Shown here: positions 7,030 to 14,869 of the stretch, piece after piece | Numbering within the stretch: position 1 is the stretch's first letter | Layout: every line of letters begins with the position of its first letter | Origin: DASWJZ01 sp963846475 | GTDB taxonomy: Bacteria > Pseudomonadota > Alphaproteobacteria > Rhizobiales > Afifellaceae | Length of the DNA stretch: 64,000 nt | Assembly: GCA_963846475.1 (NCBI GenBank) | Contig: CAWJVZ010000004.1 | Coordinates: forward strand, 806,001 to 870,000 | Direction: 5' to 3' | The notes under the pieces: model-generated | What the model was told of the DNA's origin: nothing | Databases searched by the model: none | The model's input: only the letters and a program-made list of their open reading frames with translations | Made by a program: the position numbers and the translations under genes

Positions 7030-7112
7030 GCCTTGTCCTTCTTCTCAGCGATCCGTCGTTCTGGATCATCATGATCCCGGTCCTTTGGGCGGCGTCGCGA
7101 TGGTCGGATTGA
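7026..7112 (+). CDS. 28-aa single-span membrane peptide
   Basis: Start ATG at 7026 overlaps the HD-gene stop (ATGA). The peptide is almost entirely one hydrophobic helix (SLVLLLSDPSFWIIMIPVLW) ending in a short polar tail. Acceptance rests on the coupling and composition; it is too short to compare with families. It might be a membrane-anchored superinfection or host-control peptide, which is speculative. Confidence 0.4.
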   Translation: MSLVLLLSDPSFWIIMIPVLWAASRWSD

Positions 7113-7171
7113 GCAACCGAAAATTCCTGCAGCGATGGGCCGATGCCTTCTGCCGGCCAAAGGAGAGCGCC

Positions 7172-7396
7172 ATGGAAAAGAAGACATTCTACGTCTGGGC
7201 GAAGTGGGACCCCGAGGCACAGGTCTGGTTCACTAAAGAGACCAGTATTAGCGGGCTCTCCTCCTCCGGCGACAGCTTGATCCATCTGCGCGACCGGCTG
7301 TTGGAAATCATCCCCGACTTCCTAGAAGCGGACATGCCGGCCAATGCCTGCCTGCACATCATCGCCGACGTCGTTGCCGACTTTCCGGCAGCATGA
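7172..7396 (+). CDS. DUF1902 / HicB-like small protein, 74 aa
   Basis: Matches the DUF1902 pattern (FYVWAKWDPEAQVWFTKETS ... GLSSSGDSLIHLRDRLLEII), a HicB-related partial RNase-H-like fold known from antitoxin-type proteins. No HicA-type toxin (small dsRNA-binding protein) lies next to it, so it is an orphan. Start ATG 7172 chosen for the AAAGGAG Shine-Dalgarno 9 nt upstream; an upstream TTG at 7109 overlapping the previous stop would add 21 residues. Confidence 0.65.
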   Translation: MEKKTFYVWAKWDPEAQVWFTKETSISGLSSSGDSLIHLRDRLLEIIPDFLEADMPANACLHIIADVVADFPAA

Positions 7397-7407
7397 AGGA
7401 GGAGAGA

Positions 7408-8010
7408 ATGGAACGAACGGATCTGATGCCGCGCGCCGTTGCGGCGATGGTCGCCTTCGTGGCGGCGGCCGAGGCGTTCAACCGCGTGCTGGCCGAGGCG
7501 CCGGGCGCGACGGAGGCGAACGCCAGCCCTGAAAAGGCGCCGGGACTGTGGCTGGCCGTGCAGCCGGAGCTCCGCGGCGATCTCTACGACCAGGTGCAGA
7601 GCGGCGCCACGCTGCACACGGTCTGCGCGCCGATGACGGCGCGGCTCTTCCTCTTCGCCCACAAGCACGGCTACGGCGCCGAGGTGCTGTGGCGGCAGAG
7701 CTGCGAGTGGCAGGGGGTTGCGCCCGACGATTGGGAAAAAGTCGAGCCGGAGCGGCGCGCCGCCTTCGTCGCCTTCGCCGCCTTCGTGCGCGGCATCGGG
7801 CCGGATTTGGAGCCGGAGACAGCGCCGGAGCCGAAGCCGAGCGGCGCCGGCCGCGCCGGGCGCGAGCCGCGCCGCAACGCCATGAAGCCGCGGCGCGGCC
7901 TCGCCAAGCGCGTCGGCGACGATCGCCTCGGACAGAAATCGAAGGTCCACGCGGCCGACAAGGCGAAGCGGCCCGCGGCCGACAAGAAGCAGACGCGCCC
8001 GAAGAAGTAG
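7408..8010 (+). CDS. Hypothetical phage protein with basic C-terminal tail, 200 aa
   Basis: Start ATG 7408 chosen because AAGGAGG ends 5 nt upstream; the alternative ATG 7393 overlaps the previous stop. Residues 1-130 are a folded helical region (MVAFVAAAEAFNRVLAEAPG; ARLFLFAHKHGYGAEVLWRQ), and residues 135-200 are a low-complexity Lys/Arg/Ala/Pro tail (KPRRGLAKRV, DKAKRPAADKK) likely to bind nucleic acid. Family not recognised. Confidence 0.6.
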   Translation: MERTDLMPRAVAAMVAFVAAAEAFNRVLAEAPGATEANASPEKAPGLWLAVQPELRGDLYDQVQSGATLHTVCAPMTARLFLFAHKHGYGAEVLWRQSCEWQGVAPDDWEKVEPERRAAFVAFAAFVRGIGPDLEPETAPEPKPSGAGRAGREPRRNAMKPRRGLAKRVGDDRLGQKSKVHAADKAKRPAADKKQTRPKK

Positions 8011-8035
8011 CGCCTAGCCGCAACCGAAACCCCCG

Positions 8036-8059
8036 CGCCGGCGGCCCGCGCCGCCGGCG
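8036..8059. other. Perfect 10-bp GC hairpin before the helicase-like gene
   Basis: CGCCGGCGGC (8036-8045) pairs with GCCGCCGGCG (8050-8059) across a 4-nt loop. No T-run follows, so it is not a standard terminator; the helicase-like gene's GGAAGAGG ribosome site begins 2-3 nt downstream. It may slow ribosomes or polymerase between the two genes. Confidence 0.5.
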
Positions 8060-8071
8060 GACGGAAGAGGC

Positions 8072-9922
8072 ATGCCCGAGGACGACAACATCCTGCCGTT
8101 TCGGCCCGACGCCGGCATTGCCGGCATTCGCGCCATGATCGCCCAGGCGAGCGACGCGGAGAACGCCATGCTCGCCCAGGCGTCGCGGAGCGACCCGCGG
8201 CCCGGCCAGAAGCGCGACGGCCTGGAGCCGGGCGACTGGCGGCCGGACGAAAACGGCCTGCCGGAGGGCTGCCCGGTCATCCCGCTCGGCACCGACAACG
8301 GCGTCTATTTCTTCCTCGACACGATCGGCCAGCTGCGGCCGCTGAAGGACAAGGATTTCGGGCAGAACAGCATCAACGCGCTGTTCATGGGCCGGCAGAA
8401 TTTTTTGTATTGGGCCTGGCCGCGCAAGAACGCCGACGGCGTCGTCGTCTCCTGGCGCGCCGAAAAGGTGCGCGAGAGCCTGATGGAGGCGTGCGGCCGC
8501 AAGGGGCCGTGGAACGCCATCGAGCGGGCGCGCGGCCGCGGCGCCTGGCGCCTGGCGGACGGGCGGCTCGCCGTCCATTGCGGCAACCGCCTCTATGTCG
8601 GCGGCGAGGAGATCGGCCTCGGCGAGCTCGGCGGCGACGTTTATATGACGCGGCCGCCGATCCCGAAGCCGTGGGCCAAGAGCCTGATCGGCGCCGAAGG
8701 GCCCGCCAAGACCCTGCTGCCGCTGTTGCGCACCTGGAACTGGGCGCGGCCGGAGCTCGACCCGGTGCTGCTCATCGGCTGGATCGCCGCGGCGATGATC
8801 GGCGGCGCGCTGTTCTGGCGGCCGGCGATCTTCATGACCGGCGACAAGGCAACCGGCAAATCGACGCTGCAGCGGATCCTAAAACTCCTGTTCGGCGGCG
8901 CGCTGATCGCCTCGGAGAACACCACGGAAGCCGGCATATCGCAGCTCCTGAAGCACGACAGCCTGCCGGTCGCCGTCGACGAGATCGAGGGCAAGGCCAA
9001 CAACGCCCGCTCCAAGTCGATCATCGAGCTCGCCCGCGTCGCCTCCTCCGGCGGCCTGAGGCTCCGGGGCGGCGACAACCATACCGGGACGCAGTTCAAC
9101 GCGCGCTCCGCCTTCGCCTTTTCCTCGATCAACACGCCGCCGCTGGAGCCGCAGGACCTGTCGCGGATGGCGATGCTGCGGCTCTACCGGCTGCCGCCCG
9201 GCGCCGTGCCGCCCGAGCTGGAGGAGGCGGAGCTCGCCCGCCTCGGCCGCCTGGTGCTGCGGCGGATGATGGACAACTGGCACTGGCTGCCGGCGACCTT
9301 GGCCGAATACAAGCGGGCCCTGTCGGCGCACGGCCACGCCGGCCGCGGCCAGGACACCTTCGGCACGCTGCTTGCCTGCGCGGATCTCCTGATCGACGGC
9401 GACGGCGAGGCGCTCGGCGTCGAAATGGGCCCGGCGACGGAGACCGCCGACGTGTGGGGCGAGCGGCTGAAGGCCGAAGGCCTGGCGGAGCTGGAGGACG
9501 CGGCGGAGAACTGGCGGCTCTGCCTCGACCACATCCTGTCGGCGCGCATCGAGATTTTCAGGGCCGGCAAGCAGAAGAGCGTCGGCGGCGTGCTGGAGGC
9601 GCTGGTCAGGCCCGGCGCCGCCGGCATGGATTTCGACGAGGCGCGCGAGTTCTTGCAGGAATGCGGGCTGATCCTGGCGCGGCCGTCGCCGGCCTCGCCG
9701 GAATACGAGCTGGTCATCCCCAACCAGCATCCGGCGCTGCACCGGCTGTTCGAGGGCTCCAAATGGGCGGGCGAGCCGAACGCCGGCGTATGGAGCGGCG
9801 CCTTGCGGCAATCGCCGCCCGGCACCTGGCGGCTCGGCTCCGGCCGCGTCGACGGCCAGAAGGCCAAGGGCACGGCGTTCAAGGTGCGCTACGTGCTGGC
9901 GCTCGACGAGGAGGACGCATGA
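8072..9922 (+). CDS. Phage replication ATPase (primase/helicase-like), 616 aa
   Basis: Probable replicative helicase of the phage. A Walker A motif lies at residues 257-264 (GDKATGKS) within 'FMTGDKATGKSTLQ', with a Walker B-like acid pair in 'PVAVDEIEG' (299-307) and a sensor-like 'FAFSSIN' near residue 350, the organisation of the DUF927/D5-like helicase part of phage primase-helicases. The N-terminal 240 residues lack a toprim or primase site, so primase activity may be supplied by the separate gene at 5088. C-terminal 130 residues look like a winged-helix/DNA-binding end. GGAAGAGG precedes the ATG. Confidence 0.75.
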   Translation: MPEDDNILPFRPDAGIAGIRAMIAQASDAENAMLAQASRSDPRPGQKRDGLEPGDWRPDENGLPEGCPVIPLGTDNGVYFFLDTIGQLRPLKDKDFGQNSINALFMGRQNFLYWAWPRKNADGVVVSWRAEKVRESLMEACGRKGPWNAIERARGRGAWRLADGRLAVHCGNRLYVGGEEIGLGELGGDVYMTRPPIPKPWAKSLIGAEGPAKTLLPLLRTWNWARPELDPVLLIGWIAAAMIGGALFWRPAIFMTGDKATGKSTLQRILKLLFGGALIASENTTEAGISQLLKHDSLPVAVDEIEGKANNARSKSIIELARVASSGGLRLRGGDNHTGTQFNARSAFAFSSINTPPLEPQDLSRMAMLRLYRLPPGAVPPELEEAELARLGRLVLRRMMDNWHWLPATLAEYKRALSAHGHAGRGQDTFGTLLACADLLIDGDGEALGVEMGPATETADVWGERLKAEGLAELEDAAENWRLCLDHILSARIEIFRAGKQKSVGGVLEALVRPGAAGMDFDEAREFLQECGLILARPSPASPEYELVIPNQHPALHRLFEGSKWAGEPNAGVWSGALRQSPPGTWRLGSGRVDGQKAKGTAFKVRYVLALDEEDA

Positions 9923-10806
9923 CGCCGCGGCGATCGCACGCGCCGCGGCGCGACCCGGCGCCGACGCGGCCGCCGCTCCGCTACTACGGCGCCAAATGGC
10001 GCATCGCGCCTTGGGTGATCTCCCACCTTCCGCCGCATCGGAACTATGTCGAGCCGTTCGGCGGCGGCGCGGCGGTCCTGCTGCGCAAGCGCCGGTCGCG
10101 GGTCGAGATCTACAACGACCTTGAAGGCGAGGTCGTGCATTTCTTCCGCACGCTCCGCGACCGCGATCTCGCCGGCCAGCTGATCGAGCAGCTGCGGCTG
10201 ACGCCCTTCGCCCGCGAGGAATTCGAGGCGGCTTTCGAGCCGTCGCCGGATCCCGTCGAGCGCGCCCGCCGCTTCGCCGTCAAGTCGCATATGGGCTTCG
10301 GCTCCAACACCGTCCTCCTCACCAGCGCCCGGCAGACCGGCTTCCGCGGCACGCGGTCGACCAGCAACACGGCGCCGGCGGCGAACTGGCGGGATCTCCC
10401 GGACTGCCTGTCGGCGATCGTCGAGCGCCTGCAGGGCGTGACGATCGAGAACCGCGACGCGCCCGACGTCATCGCCAGCAACGCCGCGCCGGCGACGCTG
10501 TTCTACTGCGACCCGCCCTACATGCCGGAGACGCGATCGAAGCTGAACCCGTCCTGCGTCAAGCACCGCTATCTCCACGAGCTCGACGAGGGGGACCATG
10601 CGCGCCTCCTCGAGCTCCTGTGCGGCGTGGACGCGATGGTGGCGCTCTCCGGCTACGCCAATCCGCTCTACGACGACCGCCTGCAGGGCTGGGCGCGGCT
10701 TGAGCACCACGCGCTGGCGGACGGCGCCCGCAAGCGCACGGAAGTCCTCTGGCTGAACCGCCAGGCCGTCGCCGCCGGCGCGCCGCTGTTCGAGGGCGCG
10801 GCGTGA
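9919..10806 (+). CDS. D12-class DNA adenine-N6 methyltransferase, 295 aa
   Basis: Methylates adenine in DNA using S-adenosylmethionine. The Dam/D12 pattern is clear: YYGAKWRIAPWV at residues 22-33, the SAM-binding FGGGAAVLL (47-55), 'IYNDLEGEVVHFF' and catalytic DPPY (198-201). No restriction endonuclease is adjacent, so it is a solo methyltransferase, as commonly used by phages to escape host restriction or mark DNA. ATG 9919 overlaps the helicase-like stop; its stop overlaps the next GTG start. Confidence 0.9.
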   Translation: MTPRRSHAPRRDPAPTRPPLRYYGAKWRIAPWVISHLPPHRNYVEPFGGGAAVLLRKRRSRVEIYNDLEGEVVHFFRTLRDRDLAGQLIEQLRLTPFAREEFEAAFEPSPDPVERARRFAVKSHMGFGSNTVLLTSARQTGFRGTRSTSNTAPAANWRDLPDCLSAIVERLQGVTIENRDAPDVIASNAAPATLFYCDPPYMPETRSKLNPSCVKHRYLHELDEGDHARLLELLCGVDAMVALSGYANPLYDDRLQGWARLEHHALADGARKRTEVLWLNRQAVAAGAPLFEGAA

Positions 10807-11474
10807 CGCGGCCGCTAGCGATCGACCTGTTCTGCGGCGCCGGCGGCGCCGGCATGGGGCTGTGGCGCGCCGGCTTCGACGTCGTCGGCGTCGATATAAA
10901 GCTGCAGCCGAGATACCCCTTCGACTTCGTGCAGGGCGACGCGCTGAAGCCGCCGGTGGACTTGGCGCGGGCGGCGTTCATATGGGCCAGCCCGCCGTGC
11001 CAGCGGTTCTCGGCGGCGACATCCAAAGACGAGCGCGAAAAGCATCCCGACCTGGTCGATGCCACAAGGCAGCTGCTCGCCAGGTCCTCGGCCCTTACCT
11101 GCATCGAGAACGTGCCGCGGGCGCCGCTCCGCCGCGACCTGCTGCTTGATGGCTCGATGTTCCCCGAGCTCCGCGTCGTGCGCGAGCGGTGGTTTGAACT
11201 GAATTTCTTCTGCCTTCGGCCGGCCTCGGCCCGCTGGCGCGGCATGACGGAGCGCGGAGACTACGTGATTGTCGTCGGGCACGGCACGTCGACCGGCAGG
11301 CGCCAGGCGCTGAAATTCGGCCGCCGGCACGTCCCGCTGGCCCGCTGGAAAGCGGCGATGGGCATCGACTGGATGACCCGCCCGGAGATCACGCAAGCCA
11401 TTCCGCCCGCCTATTCGGAATTTATCGGCCGCGCCGCGCTGGCGTGGCTCAAGGCGGCGGAGATCGCCGCATGA
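10803..11474 (+). CDS. C5-cytosine DNA methyltransferase, short phage form, 223 aa
   Basis: Transfers a methyl group to carbon 5 of cytosine. Motif I is DLFCGAGGAGMGLW (residues 8-21), motif IV the catalytic SPPCQRFS with C66, and motif VI ENV (102-104). At 223 residues it is shorter than bacterial C5 enzymes (usually over 300), with a reduced target-recognition region between motifs VIII and X, as in small phage methylases. Start GTG at 10803 in a GTGA overlap with the adenine methylase; together they form a two-enzyme DNA-modification cassette. Confidence 0.85.
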   Translation: MTRPLAIDLFCGAGGAGMGLWRAGFDVVGVDIKLQPRYPFDFVQGDALKPPVDLARAAFIWASPPCQRFSAATSKDEREKHPDLVDATRQLLARSSALTCIENVPRAPLRRDLLLDGSMFPELRVVRERWFELNFFCLRPASARWRGMTERGDYVIVVGHGTSTGRRQALKFGRRHVPLARWKAAMGIDWMTRPEITQAIPPAYSEFIGRAALAWLKAAEIAA

Positions 11475-11487
11475 AAGGGCAACGACA

Positions 11488-11724
11488 ATGAAGCTGTCCG
11501 AGGAACAAAAGGCGCTGCTCAAGCGGGCGACAGAGCGGGCGCGCGCCGTGCTCAAGCCCGGCGACCGCCTGTCCGCCCGCCGCTGCTGCGACCAAAAAAT
11601 CCACGTGACGATGAGCGCCTGGGACGGCGATTGGATCGTCTCGCGGAGCGGCATCGACGACATCCACGCCGCCCACATCTACAGGCTGAACGGCCGGCCG
11701 GTCGATTTCCGAGCCGAGGACTAG
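11488..11724 (+). CDS. Hypothetical small phage protein, 78 aa
   Basis: Last gene of the rightward early operon, 13 nt after the cytosine methylase. It has a charged helical N-terminus (LSEEQKALLKRATERARAVL) followed by a small beta-rich part with a CC pair and 'WDGDWIVSRSG ... HIYRLNGRPVDF', similar in feel to small SH3-like or beta-barrel phage proteins. No family named. Confidence 0.6.
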   Translation: MKLSEEQKALLKRATERARAVLKPGDRLSARRCCDQKIHVTMSAWDGDWIVSRSGIDDIHAAHIYRLNGRPVDFRAED

Positions 11725-12177
11725 GCGGTGGCGCCGAATCGCCGCGGGCCGCCAGGCCGCACAGGCAGAGAGACCAGGCGGCCCGCAGGCCGCCGCCGCT
11801 CGATCGCTCCGGCCCGCACCCGTCGCGCCGCGAATGACGCCGCAACTCCCGACCTATCTTGGGCGGGAAAGATCGCGAGGGCCGTTTTTCGAGGCCTGCG
11901 GTCGGGGGCGGAACGGCACAAGCGACAGCCGTTCCGCCGGCGGTTCCGGCCTAAGCGCTTGATCTGACAGGGGAAATAGACACATGGAACGGTGGAACGC
12001 TGGAACGCCGATTGCCTCTCACGCGCGCGCGCATGTGAAACAGTTACCGTTCCACCGTTCCAGCGTTCCAGAGGGAGAATTCGCGAGAGATTGCAACGCC
12101 TTAAGGTGGAACGCCGGGCGGAACGGTTGTGCCCGCGGCGGTTCCGGCCAGCGGCCCGAATTAAATATGGGGCGGAT
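11725..12177. repeat. Non-coding region with GGAACG iteron array and large palindrome
   Basis: No convincing gene in these 453 bases. The sequence GGAACG (or its complement CGTTCC) recurs. Three direct copies at 8-bp period lie at 11986, 11994 and 12002, and three inverted copies at 8-bp period lie at 12048, 12056 and 12064. Together they make a near-perfect 22-bp-arm palindrome (11986-12007 / 12048-12069) with a 40-bp centre. Outside it, two related blocks repeat GGCGGAACGG followed by CGGCGGTTCCGGCC (about 11907-11951 and 12118-12150). The position directly before the terminase genes suggests a packaging (pac/cos) or terminase-binding site; a replication origin is an alternative. Confidence 0.75.
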
Positions 12178-12747
12178 ATGAACGCTGGATCGGGGGACGG
12201 GCTGAAGGGCGCGCTCGCGCCGCTCGTCGAAAAGGTGCCGCCCGGCGCCGGCGAGGAAGAGCAGCGCGATCTGCTGGCGGATCAGCCGCTGTTTCCGGTG
12301 GTGCGACTCGGAGCTCCGCCGCTGCAGCGCGCGCCAGGCCGGCCGCCCGGCGCCAGGAACCGGCGGACGAAGGAATGGACCGATTACATCCTCAGCCGCT
12401 ACCGCTCGCCGCTGATCGGCCTGGCGGAGGTGGTGTCGACGCCGTGGGCGGACCTGGCCGAGGCGATGGGCTGCAACAGGCTGGAGGCGGCGGAGTTCTG
12501 GCGCAAGTGCGCCAAGGATCTAGCCGACTTCGTTCATCAGAAGCAGCCGACCGCGATCGACGTCCAGGGCGCCTCGGCCGGCATGCTGGCGGTGTTCATC
12601 GGCACCACGACGGGCGAGGAGGCGAAGGCGCGATCGGCCTTCGGCCTGGAGCTCATGCTCCGCGACGAGAGCGAGGAAAATCAAGGGCTTAGCGGCGAGC
12701 GCGAAGCGCAGTCGGACGCCCCGCAGTCGGACGGAGGCGCTAAGTGA
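12178..12747 (+). CDS. Putative terminase small subunit, 189 aa
   Basis: Probably the DNA-recognition subunit of the packaging motor. It lies between the iteron array and the large subunit gene. Residues 45-70 contain a basic linker (GRPPGARNRRTKEW) followed by a helical domain (LIGLAEVVSTPWADLAEAMG, NRLEAAEFWRKCAKDLADFV) that fits an HTH-containing small terminase, and the C-terminus is acidic and probably disordered. Start ATG at 12178 (MNAGSGDG); the upstream reading frame runs through the iterons. Identification depends on position and composition rather than a strong motif. Confidence 0.6.
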   Translation: MNAGSGDGLKGALAPLVEKVPPGAGEEEQRDLLADQPLFPVVRLGAPPLQRAPGRPPGARNRRTKEWTDYILSRYRSPLIGLAEVVSTPWADLAEAMGCNRLEAAEFWRKCAKDLADFVHQKQPTAIDVQGASAGMLAVFIGTTTGEEAKARSAFGLELMLRDESEENQGLSGEREAQSDAPQSDGGAK

Positions 12748-13007
12748 CTGGCATTGCGAGACAATCCGCAGCTGCGGCAGCAGATCGGAAATCAGATGCC
12801 CGGCCGCGGCGCCGGCCGCGCCAGGTGGCGAGGGGGGGTGGCCTCTTGCGCCAGGCCGGAAGGCCGGGGGGGTGTCCCCGAAACGCGATCGGCCTCTCCT
12901 ATGGGTATGCCTCCGTGCGGTTTTTGGCCCTGAAAAGGGCTTCTCTGGAAATAGGCCGCGCGGAGACTTTGCAATTTGTCTTTGGGTTCGGGGGCCGGGC
13001 GGCATGA
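12744..13007 (+). CDS. Doubtful 87-aa ORF between terminase genes
   Basis: A GTG start at 12744 overlaps the previous stop and the TGA at 13005 overlaps the large terminase ATG, the coupling style of this phage. The product (Ala/Arg-rich, then AIGLSYGYASVRFLALKRAS) resembles nothing, and its codon choice is unlike neighbours (many G/A/T-ending codons, AGG, GGG). The stretch may instead be a non-coding cos-like spacer. Listed so the gap is not overlooked. Confidence 0.2.
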   Translation: MTGIARQSAAAAADRKSDARPRRRPRQVARGGGLLRQAGRPGGCPRNAIGLSYGYASVRFLALKRASLEIGRAETLQFVFGFGGRAA

Positions 13008-14548
13008 GCGAGGCCTTCCGCGAGTTCAACGACGCGCACGACGCGCGCACATATCGCCCCCCGGGCCCGGTGGCCGAGGCGTTCCTACGGACAAGGCTAC
13101 CCGTCCGTTTCATCATGGGGCCATTCGGGTCGGGCAAAACCAACGCGATCTTCTTTGACGCGCTCACCTGCGCCTTCCAGATGCCGGTTTGCCTCGATGG
13201 CCGGCGGCGCTTCCGCGGCCTGGTCATCCGCGACAACTATACGAACCTCTGGAAAACGACGATCCCGAGCTGGTGGCAGTGGTTCCCCAAGACGGTCGGC
13301 AAATGGTCGGGCGGCGACGGGCGCCAGGCCACGCACCGGCTCACATTCGACCTGCCGGACGGGACAATGCTGGAATTCGAGCTCGTCTTTCTCGCGATCG
13401 AGGAGGACCGGATCGAGGACGTGTTGCGCGGCATCGAGTTCACTTGGGCATATATGAACGAAGCCGATCTGATGGCCGCGGAAATCCTGACGACGCTGGT
13501 CGGGCGTGCCCTGCAGCAGCGCTATCCGGCCAAGCGAATGCTGAAAGCGGGCGCCACTTACTTCGCGGGCGTCGTCGGCGACATGAACCCGCCCGACGTC
13601 GACAACTGGACCTACCAGCTTTTCGAGGAAGAGAAGCCGGAGGGGCACGTCCTGTTCAAACAGCCGTCCGGCCGGTCGCCGAACGGCGAGAACCACGATG
13701 CCGTCCCGATCGAGGTCTATGAGCAGATAGCGGCGACGAACGCGCACAAGAAATGGTGGGTGCGGCGGATGGTCGACGGGCTGTGGGGATACAGTCGCGA
13801 CGGCCTGCCGGTTTACGAAGAGTTCGAGGACGATCGCCACGTCGCGGCAACGGAGCTCACGCCGCTGCCGAACGTGCCGCTGCGGCTCGGCTTCGACCAG
13901 GAAATCCGCGGGCCGGCGATGGTGGTCGCGCAATTCACCTATGCCGGCCAGCTCCGCGTGCTCGATGAGTTCGTGCCGGGGCGCATGGGCGCCACTGCCT
14001 TCGGCCAGCAGTGCCGGATCCTGCTTGATCAGCGCTACCGGGGCTTCCCCGTCATCGCGGCGACGGGCGATCCGGCCGGCTTTGCCGGCGGCGACAGCGA
14101 GAACGGCGATCTTTCCTGGTTTGAGACCGTGTCGCGGGCGCTGAAACTGCCGATCCTGCCGGCGCCGACCAACGAATTGCAAATCCGCATCGACGGCGTG
14201 AAGCAACTCCTCAATCATTCCATAGACCGGCAACCGGCGCTGCTTCTGTCGACAAGATGCAAGAAGCTTAGGAAGGGGTTCAACTCGCATTACCGCTTCA
14301 AAATCCGCCCCGGCGTGCCCCAGCCTGATCCAAAGCCGGAGAAAAACAGCTTTTCCAACCCGCAGGATGCCTTGCAATACGTCGTGCTCGACTGTCTGGG
14401 CCTGGAGGGCGTCATCAACGGCGATCTCGGCAGGCGGAAGAGCGGCGGGCGCGGCGCCGGCGGCGGCGACGACGATTTCGACGAAGACGCGCCGCGGAGC
14501 CGCGGCTCGCAGGCGCCGAACAGCGATTTCAACGTCTTCAAATGCTGA
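13004..14548 (+). CDS. terL: Terminase large subunit, 514 aa
   Basis: ATP-driven DNA packaging motor and nuclease. Walker A lies at residues 39-46 (GPFGSGKT), the adenine/Walker B region at 146-155 (FTWAYMNEAD), and the RNase-H-like nuclease part begins near residue 300 (LRLGFDQEIRGPAMVVAQ, then AATGDPAGF). Length and layout match terminases of podoviruses in alphaproteobacteria. The start at 13004 (MSEAFREF) is chosen over a longer frame from 12872 because of coupling and because MSEAFREFNDAHDARTY is a plausible N-terminus. The C-terminus is Gly/Asp-rich. Confidence 0.92.
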   Translation: MSEAFREFNDAHDARTYRPPGPVAEAFLRTRLPVRFIMGPFGSGKTNAIFFDALTCAFQMPVCLDGRRRFRGLVIRDNYTNLWKTTIPSWWQWFPKTVGKWSGGDGRQATHRLTFDLPDGTMLEFELVFLAIEEDRIEDVLRGIEFTWAYMNEADLMAAEILTTLVGRALQQRYPAKRMLKAGATYFAGVVGDMNPPDVDNWTYQLFEEEKPEGHVLFKQPSGRSPNGENHDAVPIEVYEQIAATNAHKKWWVRRMVDGLWGYSRDGLPVYEEFEDDRHVAATELTPLPNVPLRLGFDQEIRGPAMVVAQFTYAGQLRVLDEFVPGRMGATAFGQQCRILLDQRYRGFPVIAATGDPAGFAGGDSENGDLSWFETVSRALKLPILPAPTNELQIRIDGVKQLLNHSIDRQPALLLSTRCKKLRKGFNSHYRFKIRPGVPQPDPKPEKNSFSNPQDALQYVVLDCLGLEGVINGDLGRRKSGGRGAGGGDDDFDEDAPRSRGSQAPNSDFNVFKC

Positions 14549-14560
14549 ATGGGGGAAGCT

Positions 14561-14869
14561 GTGACGGTTTACATCGACGACGTCGGCCATCGCTTCGGGC
14601 GCATGGTCATGTGCCACATGTGGGCGGACACGGAGGACGAACTGCACGCGATGGCCGATGCGATCGGCGTCGCGCGCAAGTGGGTGCAGCGCCCGCCAAA
14701 AGCATCGTGGCTGCACTACGATGTATCGCTCGGCTGCAAGGCTAAGGCTCTCGCGATGGGCGCCGTCCTCACGGACAAATACGGCCCGGTGGAGTTCCTG
14801 GCGAAGCAGCGCGGCGACACTGCCAAGCTCAATCAGATTGCCAGGTGTCGGGCGCTGCCTGCATGCTGA
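14561..14869 (+). CDS. DUF4031-family protein, 102 aa, GTG start
   Basis: Matches the DUF4031 pattern: MTVYIDDVGHRFGRMVMCHM then ADTEDELHAMADAIG and VARKWVQ, ending with HYDVSLGCKAKALAMGAV. The family is common in phages and actinobacteria; its function is unknown. GTG at 14561 gives the family-typical MTVY start with GGGGGAAG just upstream; ATG at 14549 would add four residues. Confidence 0.75.
   Translation: MTVYIDDVGHRFGRMVMCHMWADTEDELHAMADAIGVARKWVQRPPKASWLHYDVSLGCKAKALAMGAVLTDKYGPVEFLAKQRGDTAKLNQIARCRALPAC

Noticed and set aside
11728..11967. 79-aa Arg/Pro-rich ORF with GTG start after the 78-aa gene
   Set aside because: Low-complexity composition, no ribosome site, and it runs into the iteron region.
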